Counted from the first letter of the stretch, positions 1-9,277 are shown. The stretch is 64,000 bases of DNA from Alphaproteobacteria bacterium UBA1301 (GCA_002307725.1 DBUB01000005.1:1-64000); one strand, 5' to 3'. Numbers and translations are program-made. The notes: generated by a model not told the origin, from the letters alone.

Positions 1-425
<425 letters not shown>

Positions 426-575
426 CGTCGTGCCCTTTGTCTCTTCAAGCCCGCAGGTGCGGGATATTCGTCTCTCTTTAACTTATCCGAACAGTCCGGC
501 GTCCGCTTTCGCCAATGCTTCGGCGGACAAGTCGCCTAACTGGCCTGCCATCCGAAGCCGCTCTGCGGCGAAGGA

Positions 576-649
576 TGGAGCGGGTGAAGGGAATCGAACC
601 CTCGTCATCAGCTTGGAAGGCTGTTGCTCTACCATTGAGCTACACCCGC
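576..649 (-). tRNA. tRNA-Gly (anticodon TCC)
   Basis: The reverse complement folds as a cloverleaf. The acceptor stem is GCGGGTG/CACCCGC, the D-arm is GCTCAATGGTAGAGC, the anticodon loop is CTTCCAA with TCC, and the T-arm is GAGGGTTCGATTCCCTT. The CCA end is encoded, so the gene is 74 nt. It sits about 100 nt downstream of tRNA-Tyr and 150 nt upstream of tuf on the same strand, an order resembling the tyr-gly-tuf linkage known from E. coli. Confidence 0.96.
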
Positions 650-750
650 CTGTTCGACTCCTTTTCGTAACCGAACTTTACAACCACCTCCGGCTCTGCA
701 GCCCCGCAGCAGTTCTTAAGATTTCGGCCTCCCAGGACCGCTAGATTTGG

Positions 751-835
751 TGGTGGGGGAGGTTGGACTCGAACCAACGAAGACTTAGTCAACGGATTTA
801 CAGTCCGTCCCCTTTGCCGCTCGGGACACTCCCCC
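751..835 (-). tRNA. tRNA-Tyr (anticodon GTA)
   Basis: This is a class II tRNA of 85 nt with an encoded CCA. The acceptor stem is GGGGGAG/CTCCCCC, the anticodon loop is CTGTAAA with GTA, the variable arm is long, and the T-arm carries GGTTCGAGTCC. It is the first gene of an apparent tRNA-Tyr, tRNA-Gly, tuf transcription unit on the minus strand. Confidence 0.96.
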
Positions 836-1069
836 TTAAACCAAATCAAGTACTTAGAAACCATAGACGGCGGCGCAAGAGCCTCGCCCGCCCGTCTGGG
901 TAGAACGTGATGTATGCCTCCGGGAGTCGCGCTGCGGATCGGGGGTTATTGGTCAAATGCTTAAGTGTGTCAATAGCTCCCTAACGCGGGGAAAGCTGAA
1001 TTTTGCCACCCGCGGGAATCCGCCACAAAGGTGCCCTGCCAGGCTCGGAAAGGCAAGCGGGGAAAGTTC

Positions 1070-1336
1070 TTAACGGTAAACCTCGCGGCGATGCTTCACC
1101 CGAACAATCAAAACGACCAGCCGGTCATCGTGGAATTGGCAAACCAAGCGAAAATCACCCACCCGGAAACGACCAAACCCAGCAAAACTGCCGAAAAGAG
1201 GCTCCGCTAAGCGCTTTGGGTCGGGGTGACGCTGCAATCTTTGGTAGATGAATTTTAAGACGCGGTCGCGATCTGTTTGGCCGAGTTTCTTGATGTCTGC
1301 GAGGGCGGTATCGGCGATTTCAATCGTCCAGGCCAA
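1070..1336 (-). CDS. RelE/ParE-family toxin
   Basis: The protein is an 88-residue RelE-superfamily toxin starting at a TTG (LAWTIEIADTALADIKKLG). It has the compact fold pattern of the family: a basic helix around DRDRVLKFIYQRLQ, then GRFRVGDFRLVCQF and a C-terminal VLIVRVKHRREVYR strand with the usual basic residues. Family members cleave mRNA on the ribosome or poison gyrase. The start overlaps the 3' end of the upstream antitoxin by 17 nt, so the pair is translated together. Longer upstream starts would run inside the antitoxin gene and are rejected. RelE versus ParE activity cannot be settled from sequence. Confidence 0.85.
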   Translation of the reverse strand: MAWTIEIADTALADIKKLGQTDRDRVLKFIYQRLQRHPDPKRLAEPLFGSFAGFGRFRVGDFRLVCQFHDDRLVVLIVRVKHRREVYR

Positions 1337-1544
1337 GTTTCTTTGCAACCTCGGCGAGACTGTAGGATCGCTTGCTTTTCCTGAGCGCCTCTTTGGCATC
1401 CTGATAGTCCTCATAATCTTCCAAGTACTGCTCGATAGCCTTGGAGGCGTAATAGCTCTTGCGGCGGCCCGTTTTGACCGCCAGGGCATCGAGGCGCTCG
1501 TCCAATGCCCGCGAAATGCGGACTACGCTCGTACCCGTCGTCAT
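1320..1544 (-). CDS. Ribbon-helix-helix antitoxin (CopG/RelB type)
   Basis: A 74-residue protein, MTTGTSVVRISRALDERLDAL, has the N-terminal beta strand and two helices of an RHH DNA-binding domain (residues about 5-50, with GRRKSYYASKAIEQYLED). A charged C-terminal segment would wrap the toxin. GGAG lies six bases upstream of the ATG. It is the first gene of a toxin-antitoxin operon with the RelE-like gene at 1070-1336. A 9-bp tandem repeat about 45 nt upstream (1588-1613) is a likely autoregulatory operator. Confidence 0.86.
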   Translation of the reverse strand: MTTGTSVVRISRALDERLDALAVKTGRRKSYYASKAIEQYLEDYEDYQDAKEALRKSKRSYSLAEVAKKLGLDD

Positions 1545-1587
1545 TTTGTTCTCCGGTTATTCGGTTAGTTCAGGTTTCAGGATTAAT

Positions 1588-1613
1588 GTGTAACACATGT
1601 AACACATGTAACA
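1588..1613. promoter_or_regulatory. 9-bp tandem repeat, candidate antitoxin operator
   Basis: The unit TAACACATG is repeated in tandem about 2.7 times between the divergent antitoxin and rlmB genes. RHH antitoxins bind short repeated sites in their own promoters, so autoregulation is the simplest reading. This is inferred from position and pattern only. Confidence 0.5.
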
Positions 1614-1670
1614 GGCAGAAGCAAGCCCCACTGGTTGCGTGGGCCAACCCTTGGTCTATAAGCCCGCGCC

Positions 1671-2543
1671 ATGCCTAGAAATGACCGCCAGCCCTTCCGG
1701 CCCCGCTCCGACAAGTCCGAAAAACCGCGTCCGTATGGCGCCAAGCCGCAAGGACAGCGCCCGCAAGGTGCCAAGCCGCAAGGCACCAAGCCGCCAAGTG
1801 CCCGCCCCCACCGTCCGGTGAAGCCGGAATCCGGCTTGTGGCTTTATGGGCTGCATGCCGTGAAGGCGGCGCTCGCCAATCCCCGCCGCAAGGTGAAGCG
1901 GTGCCTCGTCACCACCCGCGCCGCGGAGGAAATCGGTCCCAAACTGCTCGGCCGGGTCCGCTGCGAGATCGCTGACGGCAACACGGTCGATCGTGCGCTG
2001 CCGCCGGGCGCGGTGCATCAGGGCGTCGCGCTGCTCTGTGAAGCGCTGGGACGCCAAACATTGGAGAACGTGCTGCAACCCTCGGAACGCCGGCGCATTG
2101 TGCTGGTGCTCGACCAAATCTCCGATCCGCACAATGCCGGTGCCATCCTGCGCACCGCAGCGGCGTTCGGCGTGGCGGCGGTGGTGGTGCAGGACCGCAA
2201 TTCGCCGCCGGAAACCGGCGTGCTCGCCAAGGCCGCGTCGGGCGCGCTCGACATCGTGCCGGTGATCAATGTCGTCAACATTTCGCGCACCCTGGAAGAA
2301 CTGCAGAAGCTCGGCTTCTGGCGCATCGCCTTGGCAGGCGACGGCGAAGGCACACTGAAAGATGCCGCCGCCGACAATGGCGATATCGCGCTGGTACTGG
2401 GCTCGGAAGGATCAGGAATTCGAAGGCTGGTGCGCGAGCATTGCGACGCCGGTGCTTACGTCCCGATCGACAGCGCAATGGAGAGCCTCAACGTCTCCAA
2501 CGCCGCGGCGATTGCGATGTATGAACTGAGGCGGGGGAGCTAA
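1671..2543 (+). CDS. rlmB: TrmH-family 23S rRNA (guanosine-2'-O)-methyltransferase RlmB
   Basis: A SpoU/TrmH methyltransferase of 290 residues. An N-terminal substrate-binding domain (about 58-120, WLYGLHAVKAALANP) is followed by the knotted SAM-binding domain with LDQISDPHNAGAILRTAAAFG, then LVLGSEGSGIRRLVREHCD and the C-terminal IPIDSAMESLNVSNAAAIAMYE signature. RlmB methylates G2251 of 23S rRNA. The first 55 residues form an unusual Lys/Pro-rich tail with repeated KPQG units, probably disordered. The gene lies beside tRNA-Tyr and tuf, a translation-related neighbourhood. Confidence 0.93.
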   Translation: MPRNDRQPFRPRSDKSEKPRPYGAKPQGQRPQGAKPQGTKPPSARPHRPVKPESGLWLYGLHAVKAALANPRRKVKRCLVTTRAAEEIGPKLLGRVRCEIADGNTVDRALPPGAVHQGVALLCEALGRQTLENVLQPSERRRIVLVLDQISDPHNAGAILRTAAAFGVAAVVVQDRNSPPETGVLAKAASGALDIVPVINVVNISRTLEELQKLGFWRIALAGDGEGTLKDAAADNGDIALVLGSEGSGIRRLVREHCDAGAYVPIDSAMESLNVSNAAAIAMYELRRGS

Positions 2544-2557
2544 CCGGCTAGCGCGGT

Positions 2558-3685
2558 TCAGAACAACGCCGCTACGATGTCGTCGCCGCCGGTGTTTTCG
2601 ATCAGGACCAGCACGCGATAGCCTTCAGCGTAAGCGAGCTTGCCTTGCTTGTCGTGCATCAAGAGGCCTTCCTTCGACATCGTCGCGGTGCGGCGGTCGT
2701 AGGCGAACAGTGGCGTCAGGCCGCGATAGTCTTTCTTGATCAGGCGGAATAAAAGCTCGGCGTTTTGCGGCGCCAAGCGCACGCAGCCGGCGCTCGCACG
2801 ATTGCCGAGAAGCTGGACGTCGCCGTCGATCGCCGAATGGATCGCCACGCCGGTCTGCCGCCCCTCATGCTCCCATGAGAAAAACATGGCATAGGGCATT
2901 TTGTGGCCCCACTGCTGCGAGGTGTAGCGGCGATAGACGCGGTCGGGATCGAGCTGGAAATAGCCGGTTGGCGTGTTGGTGTTCCACAGCGCGCTGCCGC
3001 CGGGGTTCGGCATCAAGGTCTCGCGCCCGGTGGAAACCGGGAAGCTGTACATCATCTTCAAATCGCCGCTCGTCTCTTTGTTGAAGACGAACATGCGCTG
3101 ATGCCAGGGGCCGTGATCGGCTTTGCTGACATAGAGGAAGAGCCCGAAATTATCGTACAGCTCTTTGGTCAGGCTGATCTTCAGATGCGCCAGCACCCGC
3201 GCGACTTCACCGGGCGACGGCGGCGTGGTGTCGGGCGCCGGCGTTAGCGGCGCGTTTTCGGTTTCGGTCTCGGCGAGTTGCATCTTCGGCGCTGCGCCGG
3301 TTGCGGCGGGCGCTTGGGCGGCGGACGGATTGATCGACGGACGCAACGCGGGCGGGGCCGCGGGTTTGGGTTTGGCGGCCGCGATTATCGACTTTGGCAC
3401 CGGCTTCGGTACGGCAACCGGCTGCGGCCAGACGTAATCGGAGACCTGCTGCCAAGTTCCGCTGGCGGTCCGCGCCGTCCAGGCCCAGGCAGGTTTGATC
3501 GCAACTTCGTTGGCGGCGTAGGCGGTGACCCCGAGGACCGGCGGCACGGCTTCGGCGATCTGTTTGGCGCCGAGAGCCCAGGGCTGTTGCGCCCGCAAAG
3601 CAAGGCCGAAGCCGAGCGCGGCTGCGCCCAGCACATAGAGAACGCCCAGCGTCCTCAATCCAGCCACCATGCCCCTGTGTCTCAT
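2558..3685 (-). CDS. L,D-transpeptidase (YkuD domain), membrane-anchored
   Basis: The 375-residue protein starts with a hydrophobic signal/anchor (about 10-32). A Pro/Ala-rich linker (about 86-160) leads to a YkuD L,D-transpeptidase domain near 180-375. The catalytic pattern is visible: His283 in AIHSAIDGD and Ser298-Ala-Gly-Cys301-Val-Arg303, with Cys301 the expected nucleophile. Such enzymes form 3-3 peptidoglycan cross-links or attach proteins to peptidoglycan in the periplasm. The start at 3685 places the basic residues MRHRG just before the membrane segment. It stands alone, converging on rlmB. Confidence 0.9.
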   Translation of the reverse strand: MRHRGMVAGLRTLGVLYVLGAAALGFGLALRAQQPWALGAKQIAEAVPPVLGVTAYAANEVAIKPAWAWTARTASGTWQQVSDYVWPQPVAVPKPVPKSIIAAAKPKPAAPPALRPSINPSAAQAPAATGAAPKMQLAETETENAPLTPAPDTTPPSPGEVARVLAHLKISLTKELYDNFGLFLYVSKADHGPWHQRMFVFNKETSGDLKMMYSFPVSTGRETLMPNPGGSALWNTNTPTGYFQLDPDRVYRRYTSQQWGHKMPYAMFFSWEHEGRQTGVAIHSAIDGDVQLLGNRASAGCVRLAPQNAELLFRLIKKDYRGLTPLFAYDRRTATMSKEGLLMHDKQGKLAYAEGYRVLVLIENTGGDDIVAALF

Positions 3686-3803
3686 AGCGGAACAATAACC
3701 GGGAAAATGTCCGTTTGTCTTGAGGCCTCAAGGTTGAAGTTAACAGATGTCCGGATGATGGCGGCGCCCGTGCCACACCCGATTCGGTGAGGCTTTTGCC
3801 CTC

Positions 3804-4730
3804 TCAGTGCTGCGTCAGAGCCACACCGGCGGTAACAATGACGGCGGCAATCGCTTTGCGGATCAATCCGGCGCGGGAAATGTCTTCACGGGACAGCCGG
3901 GGCGCCAGGAACGATAAGGCAGTGCCCAAGGCGACGACGAACAAAGTGGTGGTAGACGCCACCGCCGAGACCAGCGCCACCGGCGCCAGCATGGTGGCAT
4001 AACGCACCGAAATGCCACCGCCGAGATTGATCAACTCGTTGGCGCCGTTGACGCCAAGAAGCGCGCCGGGGTGGATGCGGATCATCTGCACGAACTGGCG
4101 GCGGATGCGCCCTCGCGCCAGCAGCACCAGTCCAAACAGGCCCTCGCCGGCGAAGCTCCAGAAGGTGGTGGTCCAGAAATCGTCTTTCACTGCATAAAAT
4201 TTGAAGATCACGTTGGCGAGCGCCAGGATGAAGGTGCACGCCACCATGCCGAGTACGAGCTTCGGCTTCAGCGATTTGAAGCTGAAATCGGCATCGAGCG
4301 AGACGAACAACACGCCGCCGAGGATCAGCGCCGCACCGGCCGCCGATTGCAGACTGAGCGTCTCGTGCAGCATCGCCCAGGCGAGAAGAAAGCTGAAAAT
4401 CGTGGTGAGCTGGAACATCGGCGCTACCACCGAGGCCTCTTCGCTCTGGATGGCGCGCAGATAAAACAGCATCGAGGCGATGAACATCACGCCTGACGCC
4501 GTCATCACCGCGATCGCTTTCAGCGACGGCGCCAACACCCCGGGCTCGAACCACCAGATGAACGGCAGCACCAACGCGCTCGCCAGCGCGGTGAACAGCA
4601 TCAAGACCGCGGTGTCGCTGTCGGGGAAGTAGCGGTCGATCAGATATTTGTCGATGTGGACCGAAACCGCCCAACAGACCGGTCCGAGAAAGGCAAAGAG
4701 GAGCCACATGCGGAAGCGCTCTATCCCCAA
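3804..4730 (-). CDS. EamA/DMT-family inner-membrane transporter
   Basis: A 308-residue, very hydrophobic protein with about ten transmembrane segments in two repeated halves, typical of the drug/metabolite transporter superfamily. The halves begin at LLFAFLGPVCWAVSVHIDKY and at LVLGMVACTFILALANVIFKF. The short N-terminus MGIERFRMW fits the family. The substrate cannot be read from sequence. The gene is monocistronic, and the gap upstream holds a palindromic repeat at 4801-4830. Confidence 0.85.
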   Translation of the reverse strand: MGIERFRMWLLFAFLGPVCWAVSVHIDKYLIDRYFPDSDTAVLMLFTALASALVLPFIWWFEPGVLAPSLKAIAVMTASGVMFIASMLFYLRAIQSEEASVVAPMFQLTTIFSFLLAWAMLHETLSLQSAAGAALILGGVLFVSLDADFSFKSLKPKLVLGMVACTFILALANVIFKFYAVKDDFWTTTFWSFAGEGLFGLVLLARGRIRRQFVQMIRIHPGALLGVNGANELINLGGGISVRYATMLAPVALVSAVASTTTLFVVALGTALSFLAPRLSREDISRAGLIRKAIAAVIVTAGVALTQH

Positions 4731-4800
4731 CCATCATGGCCGGGTCCCTCCATCTTGAGGCCATGAACCGTTGCCGTCATCTCAAATGACGAAGCTCTCT

Positions 4801-4830
4801 GGCTGGCCGGGTCAAGCCCGACCTTGACGA
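4801..4830. repeat. Intergenic palindromic repeat, GGCCGGG..CCCGRCC type
   Basis: A short hairpin-forming unit of the GGCCGGGTCAAGCCCG type. The same unit appears at 14971-15003 and 38044-38074, always between genes. Here it is a single, slightly decayed copy downstream of the small ORF at 4849-5040. Confidence 0.7.
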
Positions 4831-4848
4831 ATGGAGAGAAACTGCTCC

Positions 4849-5040
4849 TTACCCATTCACCGCTTGACGCCAGGCGGCATCGTTTTGGTGGCTGGGGCGG
4901 CTGTGGAGGTGACCAGCGTAGTCGCGGTAGATGCGGGCGAGCCCTAGCATGTCTTCGCGCAGGACCGGATCACGCGTGGCTGAGGCCAGCCGCTCGGCCT
5001 CGCGGGCGCGCCCCTCGTACTCGTTGGCATTATGGAACAT
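4849..5040 (-). CDS. Small helical protein of unknown function (63 aa)
   Basis: A 63-residue, highly charged alpha-helical protein (MFHNANEYEGRAREAERLAS) with no membrane segment or known motif. GGAG nine bases before the ATG supports translation. Short proteins with the pattern of an amphipathic helix followed by LREDMLGLARIYRDYA are common in alphaproteobacteria and are usually left unnamed. It stands alone between an EamA transporter and an NTF2-like gene. The coding assignment is reasonable, but the function is unknown. Confidence 0.6.
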   Translation of the reverse strand: MFHNANEYEGRAREAERLASATRDPVLREDMLGLARIYRDYAGHLHSRPSHQNDAAWRQAVNG

Positions 5041-5330
5041 GACTCAACACTCCAGACGGCCTCTTTGCCATCAATAATTATTCTAATTCCGATATAGGTC
5101 ACCGCAAGACCAAGACAAGCCCTGCGTTGGGGTGTTGGAACCGCAATATTTTCAAGTAAAAACAGCATATTGGAAGATACGCACCGCTCCCAGACGTCAC
5201 GTTGCGCCGCAGCGGCGCGTGGTCGCATTTTTGGGTCAAGAGCTAGCTTCAAGGGAATTTGAACGCACCAGCTCTCGTTTTTGTTCGATATCGTATTATT
5301 TTGTCTCGAACATTTTACTGGAGATACTCA

Positions 5331-5780
5331 ATGCTCAAACTCGCCCTAACGGCTCTGATGATGGCCGCCGTTGCCCTGCCCGCACTCGCCGAAGACATTC
5401 CGGCCACCATCATCGCTATGGAACGCACCGCGCTCGACCGGGGCGACAAAGGCGACGTGAGGGGTTTTCTGGAGATTTCGGCGCCGGACGTGGTCTATCA
5501 GGACCCCGCCCTCGATGCCCCGCTGAAAGGGCTGGCAGCACTAACCGCCTACTACGCCACCTTCCCCGCCTATGAGCCGGCCCCTGGCGTGATGTCGAAT
5601 GCCCACGTACAGGTGCTGGGTGACGTGGCGGTGTTGTCGTTCCATTACGTCGCCGCCGTGGGGACGCCGAAGCAAAAGGTGTGGAATGCGACGGAAGTGT
5701 ACCGCAAGACCGGCGCCGGTTGGCGTATCGTCAACACCCATTGGTCGCTGACCAATCCGCTGCCGCAGAAATTGGATTGA
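5331..5780 (+). CDS. Secreted NTF2/SnoaL-like domain protein
   Basis: 149 residues. A cleavable signal peptide (MLKLALTALMMAAVALPALA) is followed by an NTF2-like cone fold: ALDRGDKGDVRGFLEISAPDVVYQDP, then LTAYYATFPAYEP, then the C-terminal strands VWNATEVYRKTGAGWRIVNTHWS. This resembles the DUF4440/SnoaL ketosteroid-isomerase-like group. The start at 5331 follows GGAG and exposes the signal peptide; a longer upstream reading would bury it. It ends two bases before the next gene, so it probably opens a four-gene unit (NTF2-like, PNPOx, MarR, CDF). Ligand or activity is unknown. Confidence 0.78.
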   Translation: MLKLALTALMMAAVALPALAEDIPATIIAMERTALDRGDKGDVRGFLEISAPDVVYQDPALDAPLKGLAALTAYYATFPAYEPAPGVMSNAHVQVLGDVAVLSFHYVAAVGTPKQKVWNATEVYRKTGAGWRIVNTHWSLTNPLPQKLD

Positions 5781-5782
5781 CG

Positions 5783-6223
5783 ATGATCGACAAGCAGCAG
5801 GTGCTCGATCTGATGGACACCGCGGAGGCGGTATATCTGGCGACCGTCTCACCCCAGGGCCCGCGCGTGCGCGCCCTGGTCAATCTGCGCCGCGCGGATC
5901 GCTACCCGCACCCAAGCAAGACCGCACGCACCGACGATTTCACCGTGTACATGTCGACCTCGCGCAGTTCTGACAAGGTGCGCGAGATCACCGCTGATCC
6001 CAACGTATCGGTCTATTACAGCGAGCCGAAGACGTTTCACGGCGTGATGCTGTGCGGCATCGCCGAGGTGATCGAGGACCCGGCGGTAAAACAAGCTTTG
6101 TGGAGTGAGGACTGGCGCATCTATTGGGCCGACGGCCCGCTCAATCCCGATCACGTCATCCTGCGTGTGCGGGTGAGCGAGGTCCGCGGCTGGTGGGGTA
6201 GCAAGCCCTTTGCCCTCTTATGA
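5783..6223 (+). CDS. Pyridoxamine 5'-phosphate oxidase-family flavin/heme-binding protein
   Basis: A 146-residue split-barrel protein of the PNPOx-like superfamily: MIDKQQVLDLMDTAEAVYLATVS, a central FTVYMSTSRSSDKVREI segment, and VRVSEVRGWWG at the end. General-stress and flavin-dependent reductase members look like this. No residue set allows a specific reaction to be named. It starts 2 nt after the NTF2-like gene and overlaps the next gene's start by 4 nt (ATGA), indicating translational coupling with the MarR regulator. Confidence 0.75.
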   Translation: MIDKQQVLDLMDTAEAVYLATVSPQGPRVRALVNLRRADRYPHPSKTARTDDFTVYMSTSRSSDKVREITADPNVSVYYSEPKTFHGVMLCGIAEVIEDPAVKQALWSEDWRIYWADGPLNPDHVILRVRVSEVRGWWGSKPFALL

Positions 6224-6648
6224 GCACGGCGCGCCAGGGCGGCTTTCTGATCGCCAAAATCCACCAGGCGGCGGGCCGCATCTTTGCACGGATGCTGCGC
6301 GAGCGCGGGATCGACATCCATCCGGCGCACGGGCGCATCCTGTTCGTGTTGTGGCAGCACGGCCCGATGCCAATCCACGATCTGGCGCGGCGCGTCTCGC
6401 TCGGCAAATCCACTCTGACCAACGCGCTCGATCGGTTGGAGGCCTCGGGCGACGTCCGCCGCGTGCGCTCGGCCGCGGACCGGCGCAGCATCACGATCGA
6501 ACTGACGCCGCAAACGGCCGAAACGCGAAAGACCTATGACGAGGTTTCCCGCGTCATGACCGAATTGTTCTACCGCGACGTGCCGGCCGAGGAAATCGAC
6601 GCCTTCGAAGAGACACTGGCGCAGATCCTTGCCAATCTCGAGGGGTAG
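6220..6648 (+). CDS. MarR-family transcriptional regulator
   Basis: A 142-residue winged helix protein with the MarR arrangement: dimerisation helices at both ends and a central wHTH (about 55-100) containing MPIHDLARRVSLGKSTLTNALDRLEASGDVRRVRSAADRRSI (given in pieces: MPIHDLARRV, SLGKSTLTNALDRLE, VRRVRSAADRR). The DRR wing motif is clear. It overlaps the PNPOx-like gene by 4 nt and lies about 50 nt before a cation exporter gene, so it may sense a metabolite or metal linked to those products. That link is inference. Confidence 0.87.
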   Translation: MSTARQGGFLIAKIHQAAGRIFARMLRERGIDIHPAHGRILFVLWQHGPMPIHDLARRVSLGKSTLTNALDRLEASGDVRRVRSAADRRSITIELTPQTAETRKTYDEVSRVMTELFYRDVPAEEIDAFEETLAQILANLEG

Positions 6649-6697
6649 CGGATCGGGGGCCGACCACGATATAACCGCCTCCAATCCGGAGTTTCCC

Positions 6698-8083
6698 GTG
6701 CCCCACGACGCGTCTCACGAAAAGAAGACTGTCGCCATCGGATCGATGGCGGCAAGCCTCAGCATGACTATCGGCAAGTTCACGGTCGGGCTTTTGACCG
6801 GCAGCTTGGGCCTGATTTCCGAAGGGCTACATAGCCTGCTCGACTTTGGCGCCACGGTGATGACCTACATGGCGGTGCGCGTCTCGGACAAGCCGGCCGA
6901 CGCCGAGCATCACTACGGCCACGGCAAAATCGAAGCCCTGACCGCACTGGGCGAAACCGTTCTGCTGTTCCTTACCTCGATCTGGATCATCAACGAGGCG
7001 ATCCACCGCCTGATGGCGCCGAAGATCGAAGTGGAAGCGACGTGGTGGTCGTTCGCCGTGATCATCGCCTCGATTCTCATCGACATCTGGCGCGCCCGCG
7101 CCCTTTCTCGCACCGCCAAGAAAACCAAAAGCATGGCGCTGGAAGCCGACGCGCTGCATTTCTCCTCCGACGTCTTGAGTTCGAGTGTGGTGCTGATTGG
7201 GCTTGGCTTCGTAGCGCTGGGCTGGCCGATCGGCGACCCCATCGCGGCGGTCGGCGTTTCGATCTTCGTCTGCCGGGCGGGGTGGATCCTGGGACGGCGC
7301 ACCTTCGACACCTTGATCGACACCGCGCCGCAAGGCGCCGCCGAACGCGTCACCAATATTGTGCACAGTGTTCCCGGTGTGGCCGAGGTCAGCCGCGTGC
7401 GCATCCGCCCCGCTGGCAGCGTGTTCTTCGTCGACGTTGATGTGGCGGTCGGGCGCGGCTGGTCGCAGACCAAGGTGGTGGCCCAGAAACAAGCTGTCGC
7501 CGATGCGATCTGTGCTGAAATGACGGAAGCGCAAGTCACCGTCACGACGCATCCGCTCAAGCTCGACGAGGAAACCATCCAGCAGCGCGCGCTGATCATC
7601 GCCGCCAATCACAGCGCCCATGTGCATCACGTCACCGCGCACGTGATCGGCGAAACACTGTCGATCAGCTTCGATCTTGAAGTCGACGGGCGGCTGCCGC
7701 TGTCCGACGCGCACCGCATCGCCACGAACCTGGAAGCAGATATGCGCGGCGAATTCGGCCAATCGACCGAAGTCGAAACCCATATCGAGCCGCTGCAGGA
7801 CACCGCCATCGTGGGCAGTGATGTGCAAGCCGATACGCTAGCGGAGATTTCAACGGCGCTGAAACGGCTGGCCGGCGAACACGGCGCGCTCACCGATATT
7901 CACAACGTGCGGGCGCGGCAGACGGCGCAAGGCCTGATCGTCATCTTCCATTGCCGGACGGCACCCGATCGCACGGTGACGGAAATTCACGGCATCGTCG
8001 ACGAACTGGAACGGAGCTTGCGCGCCGAAGTGCCTGGCATCTGGCACACGGTTGCGCATGCCGAACCGATTGGGGAAGCTTAA
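6698..8083 (+). CDS. Cation diffusion facilitator family exporter
   Basis: The CDF transporter has about 461 residues. Transmembrane helices occupy the N-terminal 200 residues, with metal-site motifs HSLLD in helix 2 and HFSSD in helix 5. The HxxxD pairing is typical of Zn-type CDFs. The C-terminal half is long and contains repeated ferredoxin-like cytoplasmic dimerisation modules, larger than the single one in FieF. The GTG at 6698 is chosen because GGAG precedes it by six bases and because the sequence before it reads through the MarR 3' end. It likely exports Zn(II) or related ions; the extra C-terminal modules are unusual. Confidence 0.85.
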   Translation: MPHDASHEKKTVAIGSMAASLSMTIGKFTVGLLTGSLGLISEGLHSLLDFGATVMTYMAVRVSDKPADAEHHYGHGKIEALTALGETVLLFLTSIWIINEAIHRLMAPKIEVEATWWSFAVIIASILIDIWRARALSRTAKKTKSMALEADALHFSSDVLSSSVVLIGLGFVALGWPIGDPIAAVGVSIFVCRAGWILGRRTFDTLIDTAPQGAAERVTNIVHSVPGVAEVSRVRIRPAGSVFFVDVDVAVGRGWSQTKVVAQKQAVADAICAEMTEAQVTVTTHPLKLDEETIQQRALIIAANHSAHVHHVTAHVIGETLSISFDLEVDGRLPLSDAHRIATNLEADMRGEFGQSTEVETHIEPLQDTAIVGSDVQADTLAEISTALKRLAGEHGALTDIHNVRARQTAQGLIVIFHCRTAPDRTVTEIHGIVDELERSLRAEVPGIWHTVAHAEPIGEA

Positions 8084-8143
8084 GCTGTGTGCCGAATGGA
8101 CGGCGGCAAGATCGGCAGCCGTGTTGTCGCGTAGGCAGCGGTG

Positions 8144-9277
8144 TCAGTGCAAGCCCGTAAGCGGAACGCGCGTTACGGCCACATCTTCCTTCGCAGCGGC
8201 ATAGCCAACCCACAGCGCGCCCTTCCACACTACCGACTTGGGATAGTGATAGCCTGGGCGCTTGTAGAGGCCGGAATAGCGCGGTTCGGGCGGTGGACCG
8301 GCGCGCAACAGCACTGCCCGATCGAACACCGCGCCGTCGTTGCTCAGGGTCAGAACGAGTGGACTGCGCCGCTTGGCGCCGGACGGCGCATTGACGAGAA
8401 ACGCGGCACCGTCCGGAAGATTGCCGGCGCTCTGTTTGGCGCGGGCATCGGGCATGGCGGTGAGAACCGGCGTGGTCCAGGTCGTGCCGCGATCACAGCT
8501 TTGGCTGGCAAGCTGGCGGAACGAATTTTCCTGATCGCGAAACACCATCACCAAGCAGCCATCGGCGCGGCGGAACCAGGACGGCTCCAACTCGCGGCTT
8601 TCAAGACCTTGATGCGGAAGGTTGGTCATCTGCCCGCGCGTCCAGCCGATGAGGCCCAAAGGATCATCGGTGAAGAACGGTGTCGCGATCAGGCCAGGCT
8701 GGAGATGAAACGCCGTAACGATGCGCCCATCCGGCAGCGTGTGCGGGTCCTGCTCAATCACACCTTGCACCGGTCTGCCGTGCGTATCGGTGACGGCATG
8801 CGGCTTCGACCAATGCGCGCCGTCTTTGGATGTAACGAACTGCGCCGTGCCACCGGTGCGGAAATCGGGATTCCAGACATTGACGTAGGCAATGAGCGTC
8901 TTGCCATCCGTCCACCAGCCGCCACTCGTTTTCATGCGTCCGGGTGAGGACGACACCAACGGCTTTGACACTGACCAATGTTCGCCATCGACGCATACGG
9001 AATAGACGACATGGGTGTCGGGCGCGTCTTCGTCTTTCGCGGACGCTTGCCACTGGGCGTACAGCTTGCCCTTGAAGCCGATCAGAACGACGCCGTTGAC
9101 GTAATGATCGGTGCCCTCACCCGCGCGGAAGATAGTGAATGTTTGCGTACCCGGTTCCGGCTTCAAACCGAGGTCATCGGGGCGCGCGGTGGCAAACAGG
9201 TTCGGCGCGACCGTAAAGGGCGGGTCGGCCAGCGCGGGCGTCAACAGCAACGCGGCAGCGAACAGCACCCCTTTCAT
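8144..9277 (-). CDS. Secreted sialidase/BNR-repeat-like protein
   Basis: A 377-residue exported protein with signal peptide MKGVLFAAALLLTPALA. It carries BNR/Asp-box motifs typical of sialidase-type beta-propellers (TSKDGAHWSKP and SQSCDRGTTWTTP), plus the repeated pattern of propeller blades. The catalytic Arg triad, Tyr/Glu pair of true sialidases cannot be assigned with confidence, so glycan hydrolysis is possible but unproven. Its ATG overlaps the stop of the upstream metallo-beta-lactamase-like gene by 4 nt, forming a two-gene secreted operon. Confidence 0.72.
   Translation of the reverse strand: MKGVLFAAALLLTPALADPPFTVAPNLFATARPDDLGLKPEPGTQTFTIFRAGEGTDHYVNGVVLIGFKGKLYAQWQASAKDEDAPDTHVVYSVCVDGEHWSVSKPLVSSSPGRMKTSGGWWTDGKTLIAYVNVWNPDFRTGGTAQFVTSKDGAHWSKPHAVTDTHGRPVQGVIEQDPHTLPDGRIVTAFHLQPGLIATPFFTDDPLGLIGWTRGQMTNLPHQGLESRELEPSWFRRADGCLVMVFRDQENSFRQLASQSCDRGTTWTTPVLTAMPDARAKQSAGNLPDGAAFLVNAPSGAKRRSPLVLTLSNDGAVFDRAVLLRAGPPPEPRYSGLYKRPGYHYPKSVVWKGALWVGYAAAKEDVAVTRVPLTGLH

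Noticed and set aside
4849..5042. Plus-strand ORF opposite the 63-residue gene
   Set aside because: No ribosome site and composition typical of reverse-frame Gly/Arg-rich shadows.
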